From Haliclystus octoradiatus (lineage: Eukaryota > Cnidaria > Staurozoa > Stauromedusae > Haliclystidae), in assembly GCA_916610825.1 (NCBI GenBank), contig OU744451.1:10914864-10978863 (forward strand): a stretch of DNA of 64,000 nucleotides, read 5' to 3'. The notes under the pieces are model-generated. The model was not told the origin of the DNA and did not search any database. It worked only from the letters and a program-made list of their open reading frames with translations. Below, one piece after another: positions 10,084 to 20,939 of the stretch; positions within the stretch are counted from its first letter, which is position 1, and each line of letters opens with the position of its first letter. The position numbers and the translations under genes were made by a program.

Positions 10084-11851
10084 CAGAAATCCGCCTTTGT
10101 ACCAGTAGTGGCATCTTCTGGACGATCGGTTAATGTAGCTGGCTTCGGTTTTACTTCATCAAATGGCTTTCCTTCAATCTCTGCTGCAGTCCGACGAATT
10201 TCAAAAGCAGCTAAACAATTGTGATTTCGATGACCATACTGATGGCAGGTACTGCAAAACGGTGGACACCACATATCATTGTCATAGTATTTCCAGCCGT
10301 CATTGTACTCAATGTAAGGTCTTCGTTGCTTTTTGTCAACCTTTGGACCATAAAATTTGATGTTGGATGAACGCACAGCATATGTTCGACCATTACGGAA
10401 CGAGTGATGTGCTGATGATGTACTTGGTTTAAACTTTTCGGTTTTGACTGCACCAACTGCAACAATTTCTGAAGAGTTATTAGTAAGTGGTATTTTGACA
10501 GGATCCGGGCCAGCTTTGAACGAATATGCTTTTGCCACTTTCAACCAACTTTCAGACTTCTCGGCAGTTTTAATTAACAAATCAAGCGTGGTTGGAACGA
10601 CATGGGCCTCTCCAAGAATTAAGGCTTTGACCTCGTCAGCTAAGCCCAAGAAAATATAATGGCATTTCCTCTCCTCTGACATCTTAGAGTCAGAACGACG
10701 ACAAAACTTTAGGACTCGTTCCTTGTGTTGTTGAATTGTATTGTCCATTTGCTTAATGGTAGACAAAATCATTGTAGCTTGGTTTGATAATTTCTTTGGC
10801 ATAAATTTGTCGATAAATGACGTATGAAATAACGACCAGTTAGAAGTAATTGTGTCTGACAAGTTGTCAAACCATATGGTAGCTGGTGTATCATTTTTAA
10901 GGAGACTATATAAAAGTGCTGGCTTGTCAACGTCAGCAACACGAGTACTTCGGCAGTAATGTTCAAATTTTTGAGCCATTCGGCACCGTCTTCTTTAGGG
11001 TCAATGAATGTCCCATCTGTGTCAACTTTAATCTCGGTAAAACCACTAAATGTCGAAGGTGGCTTTAACTTCACAGAGGCATGACCACGCGTGCCATCAT
11101 CCAATTTATTTGTTTTAGTTGTGTAATATTTGGCTTGAGCTCTGTGGTTCTTGCAGCTAGGACAGGTACAGTCAACGGCATGCACTGAATGTCGAGATGA
11201 TGAAGCAACATGCGAGGCTTCTGAGATTGAACCCGCAGGACTTGAGGAACTTGATTTCAACGGTTCTTTCGTGGCTTCTGCGAAGTTGTCACCAGATGTA
11301 GCAGCATGTGAAACAATGGTTGGACCACGGAAGTGTTCAAATTGAGCAGCAATATGGCTTAAAATATAATCAAGCTGTCTTTGATGCGTGGTTTCCTGAG
11401 TAGCAATAACACTTAAAAGACGTTGCTCAAGGCCAATAAATTTTTCATTGAATGATGTGGTTTGAGCTTTCAAATGTTCCGACAATATCTGGTTAAACCG
11501 ATTTGTAAACAATTCAAAGGCATTAACAAAGAGATGTCGGACGTGTTCTGGCATTTCCTCAAGCAAGCTGGGACAGTCAGCATTTTCAGAAACGGACGGC
11601 TTAACGTCGCGTTTCCATTCATAACAGCATCTCTTCGTTGAGCGAATATATTCACAATTGTTTTCTTCGGCCAATTTACGTGCTAAGGTAGCATTGGGAT
11701 ATGGTAAAATCACCTCAAAAATTTCTATATCTGGTGATAATTCCATTAAAATTTTCTGTACATCAGCACGGGATTCAATTATAATCTCCTGGAACATAGC
11801 TTCATTGTCTTCACTGTCAACATCGAATCCACTATGAAGTGTCGTATCCAT
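10080..11851 (-). pseudogene. Gypsy Gag, one frameshift
   Basis: The start at 11851 (MDTTLHSGF) follows the LTR and primer-site region. The N-terminal half is rich in charged and Ser residues, with a Cys motif CTCPSC near residue 225. The capsid-like half follows (AEWL...FEHYCRS, WFDNLSDTI, SFIDKFMPK), and a CCHC zinc knuckle FCSTCHQYGHRNHNC closes it at about 10210-10265. The frame is split near 10968-10972, where this copy has a run of five T (A on the coding strand) while the second copy at 56876-56881 has six A in an unbroken frame. A one-base loss here therefore inactivated this gag. Confidence 0.87.
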
Positions 11852-11967
11852 AATTGTATTAAATAAATGATTAGAATATAAACAAAATCAAATTAAAAAA
11901 ATTGAATTATAATCCAATAAAATAACAAATATAACAACCAAACCATGTATATATATAATAACTAAAT

Positions 11968-11985
11968 AATCCGTATCGGGCTCCA
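11968..11985 (-). promoter_or_regulatory. Gypsy primer binding site candidate
   Basis: Two bases inside the 5' LTR the minus strand reads TGGAGCCCGATACGGATT. A TGG start next to the LTR is what a site complementary to a tRNA 3' end requires. I cannot name the tRNA. The same sequence is at 55867-55884 in the second copy. Confidence 0.6.
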
Positions 11986-11987
11986 AT

Positions 11988-12144
11988 TGTTATGCGGGTA
12001 CTTATAGTTATTAAACTAGGAGAGCAGAATAATACGACCAAGCTCGTTCAGATATCAGAATAGAATCAATGTTATTGTATAAATCACAGGGGTTACAAAC
12101 AGGGGAGAGGGGAAGCTGATATTGCAATATGCATTAGCATAACA
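11988..12144 (-). repeat. Gypsy 5' LTR
   Basis: 157 bp, pair of 7949-8105; followed on the plus strand by the AGAG target duplication. Confidence 0.92.
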
Positions 12145-12452
12145 AGAGCACTGTTTTCAATATCATCAATAAATCCAGGCGTTTTAATAGCTTTTACCTT
12201 ACGAAATTTCAAATGCAGTCTTATTGAAACAATTAATTGCACATTTTACTGCATAATTGTCCGATATTGTTGAATCCACTACTCTTACATTTTCAATTAT
12301 TTTCTCATCAGCTCTTGTATTCAAAACATCAAGAATGTGACCACCTGGAACAGATACATGTTATTTTAAATTTATGCTTTCCAAGAGATCAGAAAAACGT
12401 ACAGAACATATATCGTTCACGTTATCAAGTTGAAAGTTAAAATCATCAGTAA
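12145..12452 (-). pseudogene. LINE endonuclease C-terminal relic, other side of the Gypsy insertion
   Basis: Minus-strand reading gives DDFNFQLDN (the GDFN-type motif of APE endonuclease), FSDLLESINL, GHILDVLNTRADEKIIENV and SDNYAVKC, the standard end of a CR1/L2-type endonuclease domain, with one in-frame stop. At 12145 it meets the Gypsy LTR and its continuation is at 7948. Across the insertion point the element goes straight from the endonuclease end to the RT thumb region, so most of the RT had already been deleted before the Gypsy insertion. Confidence 0.65.
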
Positions 12453-12611
12453 ATTTACATCCCAAGTTTTCTTGTACCTTTGTAATGAGGGTCTCAATTC
12501 AAATATACCCTTCATGAACCTCTGGACTACTGGCAGTGATCCAAAGGAAACTGTAGTGTTGCTAGTAGCCAAAATAGATGACAAAGCACTTCTGGCTGCG
12601 TTGATGTTTAT
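12453..12611 (-). pseudogene. Fragment of a DIRS-type tyrosine recombinase embedded between LINE relics
   Basis: The stretch reads ARSALSSIL, then FGSLPVVQRFMKGIFELRP and RYKKTWDVN. This pattern ('ARSALS... V.RFMKGIF.LRP... RY..TWDV') belongs to the N-terminal core-binding part of DIRS-type tyrosine recombinases, not to LINE proteins. It is in frame with LINE RT thumb sequence on one side (YAFITTKLDYCN...LQRIQS) and touches the endonuclease relic on the other, so a 115-codon frame (12417-12764) is a three-part chimera. The catalytic R-H-R-Y residues are not included. Confidence 0.6.
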
Positions 12612-13790
12612 ACTTTGTATTCGTTGTAATCTTTTAATTTGATGTTTGGGTAGTCCATATGATATAGGGTTACAGTAATCTAGTTTCGTTGTAATGAAAG
12701 CATAATCCACAATTTCTGCAGATTCTTTACCAAGGTACTGTCTAATTTTGGACAGGTTGCGCAAATGAAAAGTAGATGTTGGATATATAATTCAAATGTC
12801 ATTTGATTATCAAATTTAACTCTGAGATCTCTAAGAGATGATGAAATAGAAATACTCTTAATCTCGGTACCGGAATAATGGGATGCCATGATGTATATGG
12901 TTCTGTGCTTTAATTCAATTTGTTGGATTCCATCCAGCGACATATAGCAGTAATGCGTATTGATCTCTATTTTTGCTGACCTCAGAATTAATAGTCTTAA
13001 ATGAAAAATAGAGCTGTGTGTCATCAGCGTAAAGGTGGTATCCATGATATTGAATGATTTTTGCTAGAAGTAAATACAAAATAGGTTCCAGAATAGAACT
13101 CTGTAGATAGGTGGCTCATTTTTGATTTAAACTGCTTACGTTCACTTAAAGATCAGAACCATTTCAACGCAGTACCTTATTTCCAAAACAATTCTCTAGT
13201 CGAGAGAGCAGCAAGGAATGGTTTTACAATATCAAATGCTGCAGACAAGTCCAAAAGCAAGAGAAAAACATTATCACCTTCGTCTAAGGATAGAAGGATG
13301 TCATTTGTAATGGTGATTAATGCTGTCCCAGTGCTATGGAAAGTCTTTTACGCAGATTGAAGAAGTTAATTCCTGAAATTGTTTAATATGTAGCATGGCC
13401 GTAGCATGGCAGTTTCCTTCTATGCATATAGCCTAGTGCTAAAGATTTGTTGATGATTTCTTCAAACACAGGAATAAGGCTAATAAAACACTTCTTCACG
13501 ATGCATGCTGGTAATGGATATATTGAGCAGGCTTTAATTGAATAATTGCTGATGAGAGTTCCTATTTCATCACCAGATAACATAGTGAAATCATTGAAAC
13601 TGGTAGTACAAAACGATTCAGTGTTATGTTGCACAGAAAGGCTCTCATTGGACGATATGACAAGTTCACTACGAATATTATCAATCTTAGTAACGGAATT
13701 ATAATCAGTGAAAGCATCAGCTAATTCCATGTCATTTCTTGCATATGAACATTTTCCTTCAATAGTTTTATTTAATAACTGTTTTTAATA
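12612..13790 (-). pseudogene. LINE (CR1/L2-like) reverse transcriptase relic
   Basis: Minus-strand pieces in several frames follow the order of a CR1/L2-type RT: a linker and finger segment at 13730-13383 (FNDFTMLSGDEIG, KACSIYPLPACIVKKC, IPVFEEIINKSLALGY), a degraded catalytic YADD region near 13015-12990, then the thumb at 12764-12612 (KIRQYLGKESAEIVDYAFITTKLDYC, YGLPKHQIKRLQRIQ; read in two pieces). Between 13383 and 13050 the frame is lost. It carries many frameshifts and stops and is clearly dead. Confidence 0.65.
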
Positions 13791-15555
13791 GAAGCTTACA
13801 GTCATGTGCATTGTCGCAAATTATCGAGAAGTAAAAATGTTACTTGGCTCTGTATAAAGCATTTCATTTGTGATCTTACATTGTTCTAAGTAGTTATATT
13901 TATAATATCTGACTTAGTGCGGTCTGCAACGCAAAGCGGTCTATTACACTCAACCAAATTTAGATCAAGAATGGTAGGAATCTGACAAAGATCGACCAGC
14001 TGTCTAAGTTTCCAGGACTTGCGTTGGTATTATAAGTTTGTTGCCAAGCTTTTATCCAAAAGGAATATAAATATTCTGAAAATTATTCAATTCATAGGAG
14101 ATCTTTGAGTGACATAAAAGCAATAACATATGCAATAATCTAGTTTTATTTACAATTAAAGTCAAACTCAGCCAAGGTACAAGGATTCTAAAATACGGTA
14201 ATACACAATGGTTTGAAATGGATAATTGAGTCTTTCAAGTAGTGTGAGTGATCGCTGTATAGGCAAAGCGATCAAGTAATCCATCCGCATGACGTGCATA
14301 TTGGTTGACACCCCAACTGTTTTCTTACTATAGATATATAGTAATCAAGCGTTGAGCTTGATGCGTTGAGCTTGATTTCTCACAATCATCGATACTTTAT
14401 ATCAGACGCTCTTTAAGCCGAGTAGTGTGAATGAATGAAGTTCTGATAACCACTCCTTATATAATTTAAAACCTCATCCATAGAGAACACTTCGTTACTT
14501 TCTTTGCAATGCAGCTCTCCTTCAAGATACGCTGCTACATGTAGCAATGCTATGCTTTCACATGTTTGTAGAGTGCTCCATTCAGTTTGTTAGACTAACA
14601 ATAATGTGAATGTAATGATAACTCAAAGAATAACAACATAAACAACAACGATAATAACAGTTGAGGATTCTTCTTCGTGTTCAAATATTAACGTTCTCAC
14701 AACTCCACGTGTTCAGATATATTCACCCATAATCATAAAGAGGCTATCAAAATGAGGCTACAATATTCAACCTATAAATAGCTGCTAACAAGTTGTACAG
14801 TCGTCATTTCTAACAATAAATCTAGATTTATTGTAAATGGCGATAACGCACCTGCTATAGTATTTTCACTCGACTCACTACTAGTTTAGCAATGCGATTA
14901 ATTACTGCTTGTTATTTTGCACATTTAAGAAGCTTTTCCCCAATAAACGCAAGGATGGAAATACAGTAATTTTAAAATTATCATTCATTCAATTAATATA
15001 TTAATTATTATTGTTATAATTATTATTACCTAAGAGTAACAAATGTAGTGTTATAGTTATTAGCATCTGATAGCCGCGAGGTGGGTGTGCTTCAAGCAGG
15101 ACAGAAAATGTTGATTACAATGATGATGTGAACATATTATGTTACTATTGCACATGCGTAAAATATAAAATGTCAAATTACGTCGATATGCGAACTATGA
15201 AAAGAAAAATACAGCACTATGATTCTCATCTAGTAATGGGTAAGCTGGTCCAAGGTCAAATTACTTTACTTTACTTTAATTAAAAGGAATTTATAATTTT
15301 ATTTTCATCACACTTAGAAATCGGGTAATAATTCAATCGTAATTATTAAGCTTCATAATTGATTTCTGGTTTGGGTCAAATGTTCAGCTGCTGATTAGCT
15401 CTCATTTGGTATATATTTCTATCTGGTATCACGATTTGCGAAAAACAGCCATTTATTTACGTCATAGACCCCACTAACAAGCTTCGTCAGATAAATCTAA
15501 GTTAATGTTGGATTTTTGATAGACGCTCTGAAGGGTGTAATATCAGCAATATGCC
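13791..15555. other. No gene recognised; AT-rich
   Basis: No ORF with recognisable motifs on either strand. It contains a small direct duplication of GCGTTGAGCTTGAT around 14350-14378 and an ATTATTATT-type patch near 15005-15030. Confidence 0.5.
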
Positions 15556-16625
15556 CCTTAAAACAATTACGTGTTTGTGTTTTTAGAGTACTCACTGATC
15601 TTTGGGGCTCTTCTTCATCATCAGTTTTATTTTGATATCAAATACGAACAGTAGCATGTAGTGTGTCCTTGCCATCCAATGTCTCGGTATTCACATCATA
15701 ATTATCCCAAGCACACACTGATGCAGCAAGACAAGACAGACCGTCAGGCATCTCTCTTGATTATTCTGACATGTATATGCCATTCATGTCTCTAGTCATT
15801 TAACTTCATCGTAGACTATTGTATGTCCAAATCTATTGAGGATCTGCAGTAGCTGCATTAACCCTGTCAACGTTGCTAATCCCAAACCAAGGGCAATATT
15901 TTTCCATGGCTTGGATTTCCTGTTTGTGCAAGAGTAGATTGCATCTGATGAGCTAGCAAAGGATTTTTTTAAATAAGTCTTGCCAATCTGCTTCTCAGAG
16001 TCTCCCCTTTTTCAATCCACCATACAGCGTATCAAAGAACAGGGGGGCCAAGATCGGGGGTACACCTGGTGAATTGGTTTTAATTGTGTCAATGGTCGTT
16101 GGTACTGGAGTCTTCGTAGTACCCAATTTCAATATTCCTCTTCTTAATAGCATAGCCATAGTTAACACCTGTTTCCATACTTAACACATGTTGCTCTTCT
16201 TTTGAGATTTCATAAAATGTATTGAATGCGTCTGCATCAAGTATTTCAGAGTTAAATACGAGGTTCCCTTTATTTTAGAGTTTCTAACTATCGCTATTTT
16301 ATCCTTGAATCGATTCGCAATTTTTTTCTATTAAGATTGAGCAGAATAAAATTCTAAACCACGGTTCTCCATGTATACATCCATATAAAGTTCATGTAGT
16401 GCTAGCTACTGCAGCTATCGGCTTTTATTTGATATAATCTCGATCTCAATAATATTACCAAGCAATTGAAGGATTCTGTATGTATTTGCCTATTGGAAAA
16501 AGTGTAGTCATGAGCTTCTTCAACGATATCTTCAATATTATCACATTGCAAATACGTCATTTTACAGTCAGAATGATATTTAGCTTCACTTGCGATAAAG
16601 TCCATAGTCAATGGGAAGATAACCC
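15556..16625 (-). pseudogene. Relic of a repetitive animal protein family with E-A-x-Y-H and D-N-x-D-x-N-x-x-T-L-D-G motifs
   Basis: Four minus-strand segments occur in the order seen in a high-copy family of uncharacterised proteins known from corals, Hydra and sea urchins (family recognised from memory). They are FIASEAKYHSDCKMTY (~16595-16550), ALHELYMDVYMENRG (~16400), then KPWKNIALGLGLATLTG with ILNRFGHTIVYDEV (~15960-15800), and AWDNYDVNTETLDGKDT (~15710-15660). The intervening frames contain stops and shifts. The family's biochemical role is unknown to me; its copy number suggests it travels with mobile elements. Confidence 0.5.
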
Positions 16626-16980
16626 CATCCCCCTTTCGTGCTGATCACTCGATTGGCTGCGTGCTTTCGTGCATGCTTTCGTGCTCAATTGGCTGGAATC
16701 TATCGTTCCTATTTGTCATGGCTTGAACCATGAATTTTCCTCACCTGCTGTCACCATCTGAATTATGCCCAATTAGCAGTCACATTTTTTGTTCAAATTC
16801 TACCTATTGATTTTCGACTTAAACATTACTGAATTTATTGCATGTGCACATAATACAGACAGCAATGCAGCTAGCTGGTTATGCAAAGGGTTGAGTATGA
16901 TGATTCTAGCATTTCTGCAGTTACATGATTTTGAAAGCATCTGTTATTTTGTTATATGAAGTTTCATCATCATCAATAGT
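16626..16980. other. No gene recognised
   Basis: It contains a short repeat of GTGCTTTCGTGC/GTGCATGCTTTCGTGC around 16660-16685, otherwise nothing recognisable. Confidence 0.5.
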
Positions 16981-16984
16981 GATA

Positions 16985-17330
16985 TGGATGTCTTGCATAC
17001 ATTGATGATCACATGCCTACAGAACCCTACCATTTTTTCGGATCTCCTCAATGTTGAAAAAATAAATGGGGTGGGGCGAAGACTTCATTCCAGCTTCCTC
17101 GGTAACCCAAAACTGACAGTCAATACTTCTTTCCATACTAAAAGTAGTCCTTCATATATCTTGTTCCTCTCATTATGTCTTTCGTTTGCATCTACACCTA
17201 ATAGGACTTGAAATTGCACAGCGCTGAAGGCTAAAGCTACCAGTTCTTCCTTTGCTCCTGATACGTTTAATCCTCGTTGGCGCAAAAAATCCGAAGTCGA
17301 GTTACTTTCCAAAGTTTGAAATCATCAAAA
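16985..17330 (-). pseudogene. SAP-like N-terminal fragment of a transposon-associated protein
   Basis: The minus-strand frame 17312-17085 reads DFLRQRGLNVSGAKEELVALAF, a SAP-type DNA-binding helix-turn-helix pattern, followed by a charged ERHNERNKIYEGLL segment. In another frame near 17100-17030 the reading EEAGMKSSPHPIYFFNIEEI resembles what follows the SAP motif in YqaJ-type transposon proteins. It is too short and broken to be expressed. It may belong to a second copy of an element like the one at 2830-7072, but the nuclease core is not present here. Confidence 0.42.
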
Positions 17331-18200
17331 CTAAGTTATTCAATGTTATTCATTTAAAAATAATAACTAAGAAAACGATTTAGAAAGATAAGAATGATCA
17401 ATGTTTACTAGAACTGCTATATTACAATGTGGACAAGAACTGAGTTTTATCCTGACTCATCCCCAATCCCTGCGCAAGAACACATGCGCAAGTAACAACC
17501 GTGAATTGGCTTACTGGAGCCAACGCCGCCCTACTGTCGGCGTGAGGAAATCAACTTGGATTATTTTGAGAGTTTAAAGATCAACTATTTTTGTTTCTTA
17601 TTTCTTATACTTGATGAATTTTTCTTCTTGCAGATGCGTTTGATTCTTTTCGATGCATTGTCTACCGATGGCGACGTCTGTGAAGCCTACTTGATAAAGT
17701 CTTTAACATAATGCATGCATTTGATGTGATAACAGATTGTACTCCATGGTATCTTCATTTCAACATGCAGAAATCAATTAGACGTCCCTTCGAGACTTTG
17801 TCATTACGATCGAGTGCCACATGATGTAAAGGTTTAAAAAGAAAATTTGCATCACAAATTAGATATATATACGTTGCAAAGAATAACTGTTTATTATTTG
17901 CACCAAGAAGCGAGTTACTTACTCTGAATATTGTAAATGATCATGATTGTATAGAGACTATACGCGATTATGCATATATAATATTATTGTAAATTGTACA
18001 AACTGGTTTATCATCCGCTATACTATTCGTTTCCATTTTTTTTTTAGTAATAATCAACCTTCATCTTCTTTTTCTTTTTTTCTTTTTTCTTTATTTATTT
18101 TTTTATTTTATTACATTTTATTTTCTAAATTTTATTTATGACAATGTTGGAGGAGGTAGAGTGCGTGGTGGGAGTCCACGAGAGTAAGTCTGGAGTTCAT
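17331..18200. other. No gene recognised; pyrimidine-rich tract at 18035-18135
   Basis: AT-rich sequence with a T/C-rich tract (TTTTTCTTTTTTTC type) and no supported coding region. Confidence 0.5.
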
Positions 18201-18205
18201 TCTTC

Positions 18206-19848
18206 TTAGTTCTTCGGTTTAAGGTTGAGTATGGTTTCTATGGCCTTTTGTCCTATTGGTCCACCAAGTAGCGTCAACTCATCAATTGGGGTGCATCTAT
18301 AGCCATCCAATGAGTCTTCTTTGTCGAGTTCAGCTTTTGAAATAACTTCACACTTAGACTTGTTGAGGAATAGCTCAATTTGAGAACCCATAGTTTCTAT
18401 GATCTGTAGGTCTTTGATGACTGTTTCCTTTGGCCCAGCTATTCCATCGTCTAGATACCATATGCACAATGGGCTCTGTAGTGAGTCAATGATTGGTTGA
18501 ATGATGAGGCTAAAAAGAAGTGGTCCTAGCGGATCTCCTTGTTAGATGCCTTCTGCGGAATGGAGGATGTGGTTTTGTCCGAAAAATGATGACTGTGCAT
18601 ACGATTAATGAACATAATTATATATTTCTGGAAAGTGTTGATAGACGTTTTCCAAAAGTTTGTCTCTATGTACAGAATTGAGGGCATTTGAGAAATCGAT
18701 CTTGACTAGGATGTCTTCTTGGTTCAAGTTATCTATTACTGTTGCTGTTGCATGAACTGCCGATTCGCATCCAAGAGGTGTTCCCACTACGAGCTGGTTT
18801 GGATGAAAGATTTCTGTAGCTTTTCCTTTGCTGTAATCAGCATAGATTTTGGAACTCAGACGTCTAAGGGTGTTTCCAGCTGCTATTGGTCGAAGGTCTC
18901 CATTGTCTTTATTGAATGCAAGTAGCTTTGCACAAAAGAAATATGGCAGAATTTGTTGTGGGATGTTTCCATTGCCAATGTGGTTTATAAAAGACGTTAG
19001 TGATAGTAGAAGTTTGTTACTTGTTTCTTTGGCACTTGAGTTCAAGAAGTCTTTCAGGTGTTGTGGTTTGATACCTTCTTGCCCATTTGTTGATCCACAT
19101 GGAAATCTTTCGATCACTTGTTTTGCAGTTTCCCAATTTATCGATTGTGTTTGGTGAGAATGGTCTGGCTGCTCAATTTTGTTTAGGTCTTCTCTTCTGT
19201 GTGGATGCTTGAGGCGCAGAAATGCAGCATTTTCCACCCATTCTTCAGCTATTGTTTCATTGTTAGTGGCAAGTCGAATGGCTCCTCTGATGTCCCCCAG
19301 GTTGATCTTCTCAGAGATCTTCTTCGATTGCATATGTTCATCTGACATATTGACAGCTTTCTTCTTCTTTTTTGTACTAAAGGTTTCTGGACAGGGAAGG
19401 AATAGTTATGAAATTCAATGAATGCATGTTTGATTTTGTTCGTATAAGACTGGTTCTTCTGCTTCTTTTTACATCCTGTTGTTGAGTTGGTTTGGCCAGG
19501 CAAATATTCCCAAAGCAGAGTAGTTTCAGCCAGGAGGATACTGTGTTGTGTTTCAGGATATCATCGATTATACCAGTTAATTTCTGCTCCTACTGCTCGG
19601 GCTCTTGGAATTCTCTCGATGGTACGATTCCTTGAAGTAATAAATTTTGATAAAATTTGCGTTTCGTTTGCGGAAGCTTGTTGTGATGGTGACTCTACAG
19701 TTGTATCTAGGTATGTTGTTGTTGTACCCTTATTGATTTCAGTCGTGCTGTGGTTGACCAATCTCTGGATTAATACTGCTTTCAAACCAAAAACTGGTAG
19801 ATTTCTAGACACAAGGGCAAGGCAATTCTTCAGTTCCACTACTTTCAT
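18206..19848 (-). pseudogene. Non-LTR-type reverse transcriptase with N-terminal SAP motif, frameshifted
   Basis: The reading starts at 19848 with MKVVELKNCLALVSRNLPVF and GLKAVLIQRLV, a SAP motif. A linker with WLKLLCFGNICLAKP (~19520-19480) and a basic stretch follows. RT begins in frame 19348-18605: GDIRGAIRLATNN, GQEGIKPQHLKDFL, FFCAKLLAFNKDNGDLRPIAAG, NTLRRLSSKI, VGTPLGCESAVHA, VKIDFSNALNSVHRDKLL. QGDPLGPLLFSL follows an in-frame stop at about 18543, and the catalytic box WYLDDGIAG is at about 18460. YLDDG instead of YADD marks the family, which I recall as abundant in cnidarians and sea urchins. At least two frameshifts and one stop are present. Confidence 0.68.
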
Positions 19849-19869
19849 CTATGCAAAGTGAGATTCAAA

Positions 19870-20120
19870 TTATTTTGTTGTTTTCAATGCCTTTTCTCTG
19901 TCATTGTTTGATTTCTCTGTGATGCTTGATTCTTCCTCTGCGGTTGAATGAGTAATGGTCATTGAAATGCGTTGAACATCAGAAAAGATTGATAATATTT
20001 TCTTTAGGTTCCCATGAGTTAAAACGATTACTATAATTAAGTCATTTGACCAGCACTTCTTCTTTTCCATTCTGTCTTCGTTGATTTAAAATCTGTTCTA
20101 CCTTAAAAAATATTTTCTAC
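19870..20120. other. No gene recognised
   Basis: Only a short minus-strand ORF (19870-20070) without recognisable motifs. Confidence 0.4.
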
Positions 20121-20127
20121 ATTCGAT

Positions 20128-20275
20128 CGCGATGCTGTGAAAATGCTGGCAAATTGTTAGCTGATGTAGCCAAATGAAGCCAACATTCACCAAATCAGTC
20201 GCCGGTGCTGGCTAAATGCTGGCAAAATGCTGACTGGAGATGCCAAATGAAAAAAGCATTTTCACCACATCCGGA
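20128..20275. repeat. Degenerate palindromic repeat, family of 20743-20797
   Basis: It contains ATGCTGTGAAAATGCTGGC at the left and AGCATTTTCACCACAT at the right, with internal copies of 'GCTGGC(A/T)AAATGCTGGC' and 'GCCAAATGAAGCCA'. It appears to be two or three merged copies of the same foldback. Confidence 0.5.
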
Positions 20276-20742
20276 GCCGGAATGGAATTTCTAAAGGGGA
20301 AATCATCTTCGGTTTCACCTCACTCGATTTAGATTTATATTTATTCAAATTATTTTCGTTAAATAATATCTTTTATTTTGGTTGCTTCTTCTTTGCTCTA
20401 CTTCGAATGTTAAATTAAACCTCAATAAATTTTTATAATCAATCTCACTGTCTCTATTGAATCGTATGTGTACTTTCTTTGTCACTGTGAAGAGTATGAA
20501 TGTCGTCTTCCATCGCAGAGATATTAAAATCACTTGAAAATTTCGAATAAACAGCAAAACTGCTACAGAAAGGAAAAACTTCATTATTTGTATTTTTCGA
20601 CTCTATGAAATGATAAATTAAAGTTTTCATTGCAAGACTTTCGAAGTAAGCTGTTGTCATTACGTGACTAACTAAATACATTACGTAATGATTGACCAAT
20701 AGTAGAGACGTTTTTATCATTCTTTGAAATTCGATATGTCAA

Positions 20743-20797
20743 ATGTTGTGAAAATGCTGGCTGGGGTGGCCAAATGAAGCCAGCATTTTCACAACAT
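20743..20797. repeat. 55-bp palindrome with perfect 20-bp arms
   Basis: The left arm ATGTTGTGAAAATGCTGGCT (20743-20762) is the exact reverse complement of 20778-20797, separated by 15 bases including GGGGTGGCCAAATGA. A decayed copy lies around 20872-20935. Confidence 0.8.
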
Positions 20798-20939
20798 CGA
20801 AGAGAACAATAAAATGTTGGCAAATTTTTTGATCATCTTCAAAGTGCCAGCCAACAAAATCAAATTCCAAAATTTGTTGAAATTTGTTGGCTGGGGTGGC
20901 CAAATAAAAGCAACATTTTTACCACATTTTTGCTTCATT

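Larger units (their letters stand above)
7949..12144 (-). mobile_element. Internally deleted chromodomain Gypsy LTR retrotransposon
   Basis: Two 157-bp LTRs (7949-8105 and 11988-12144) begin TGTTATGC and end GCATAACA, and are flanked by the direct repeat AGAG (7945-7948 and 12145-12148). On the minus strand the order is 5' LTR, primer-binding-site candidate, gag, protease-RT, a deletion junction, integrase C-terminus, chromodomain, polypurine tract, 3' LTR. RT motifs after the FQR block, RNase H and the integrase core are missing, so the copy cannot transpose on its own. A second rearranged copy lies at 55333-57541 on the other strand. Confidence 0.9.

Noticed and set aside
14340..14385. GCGTTGAGCTTGAT direct repeat as an LTR or target duplication
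   Set aside because: The copies are adjacent with nothing between them; a small local duplication.
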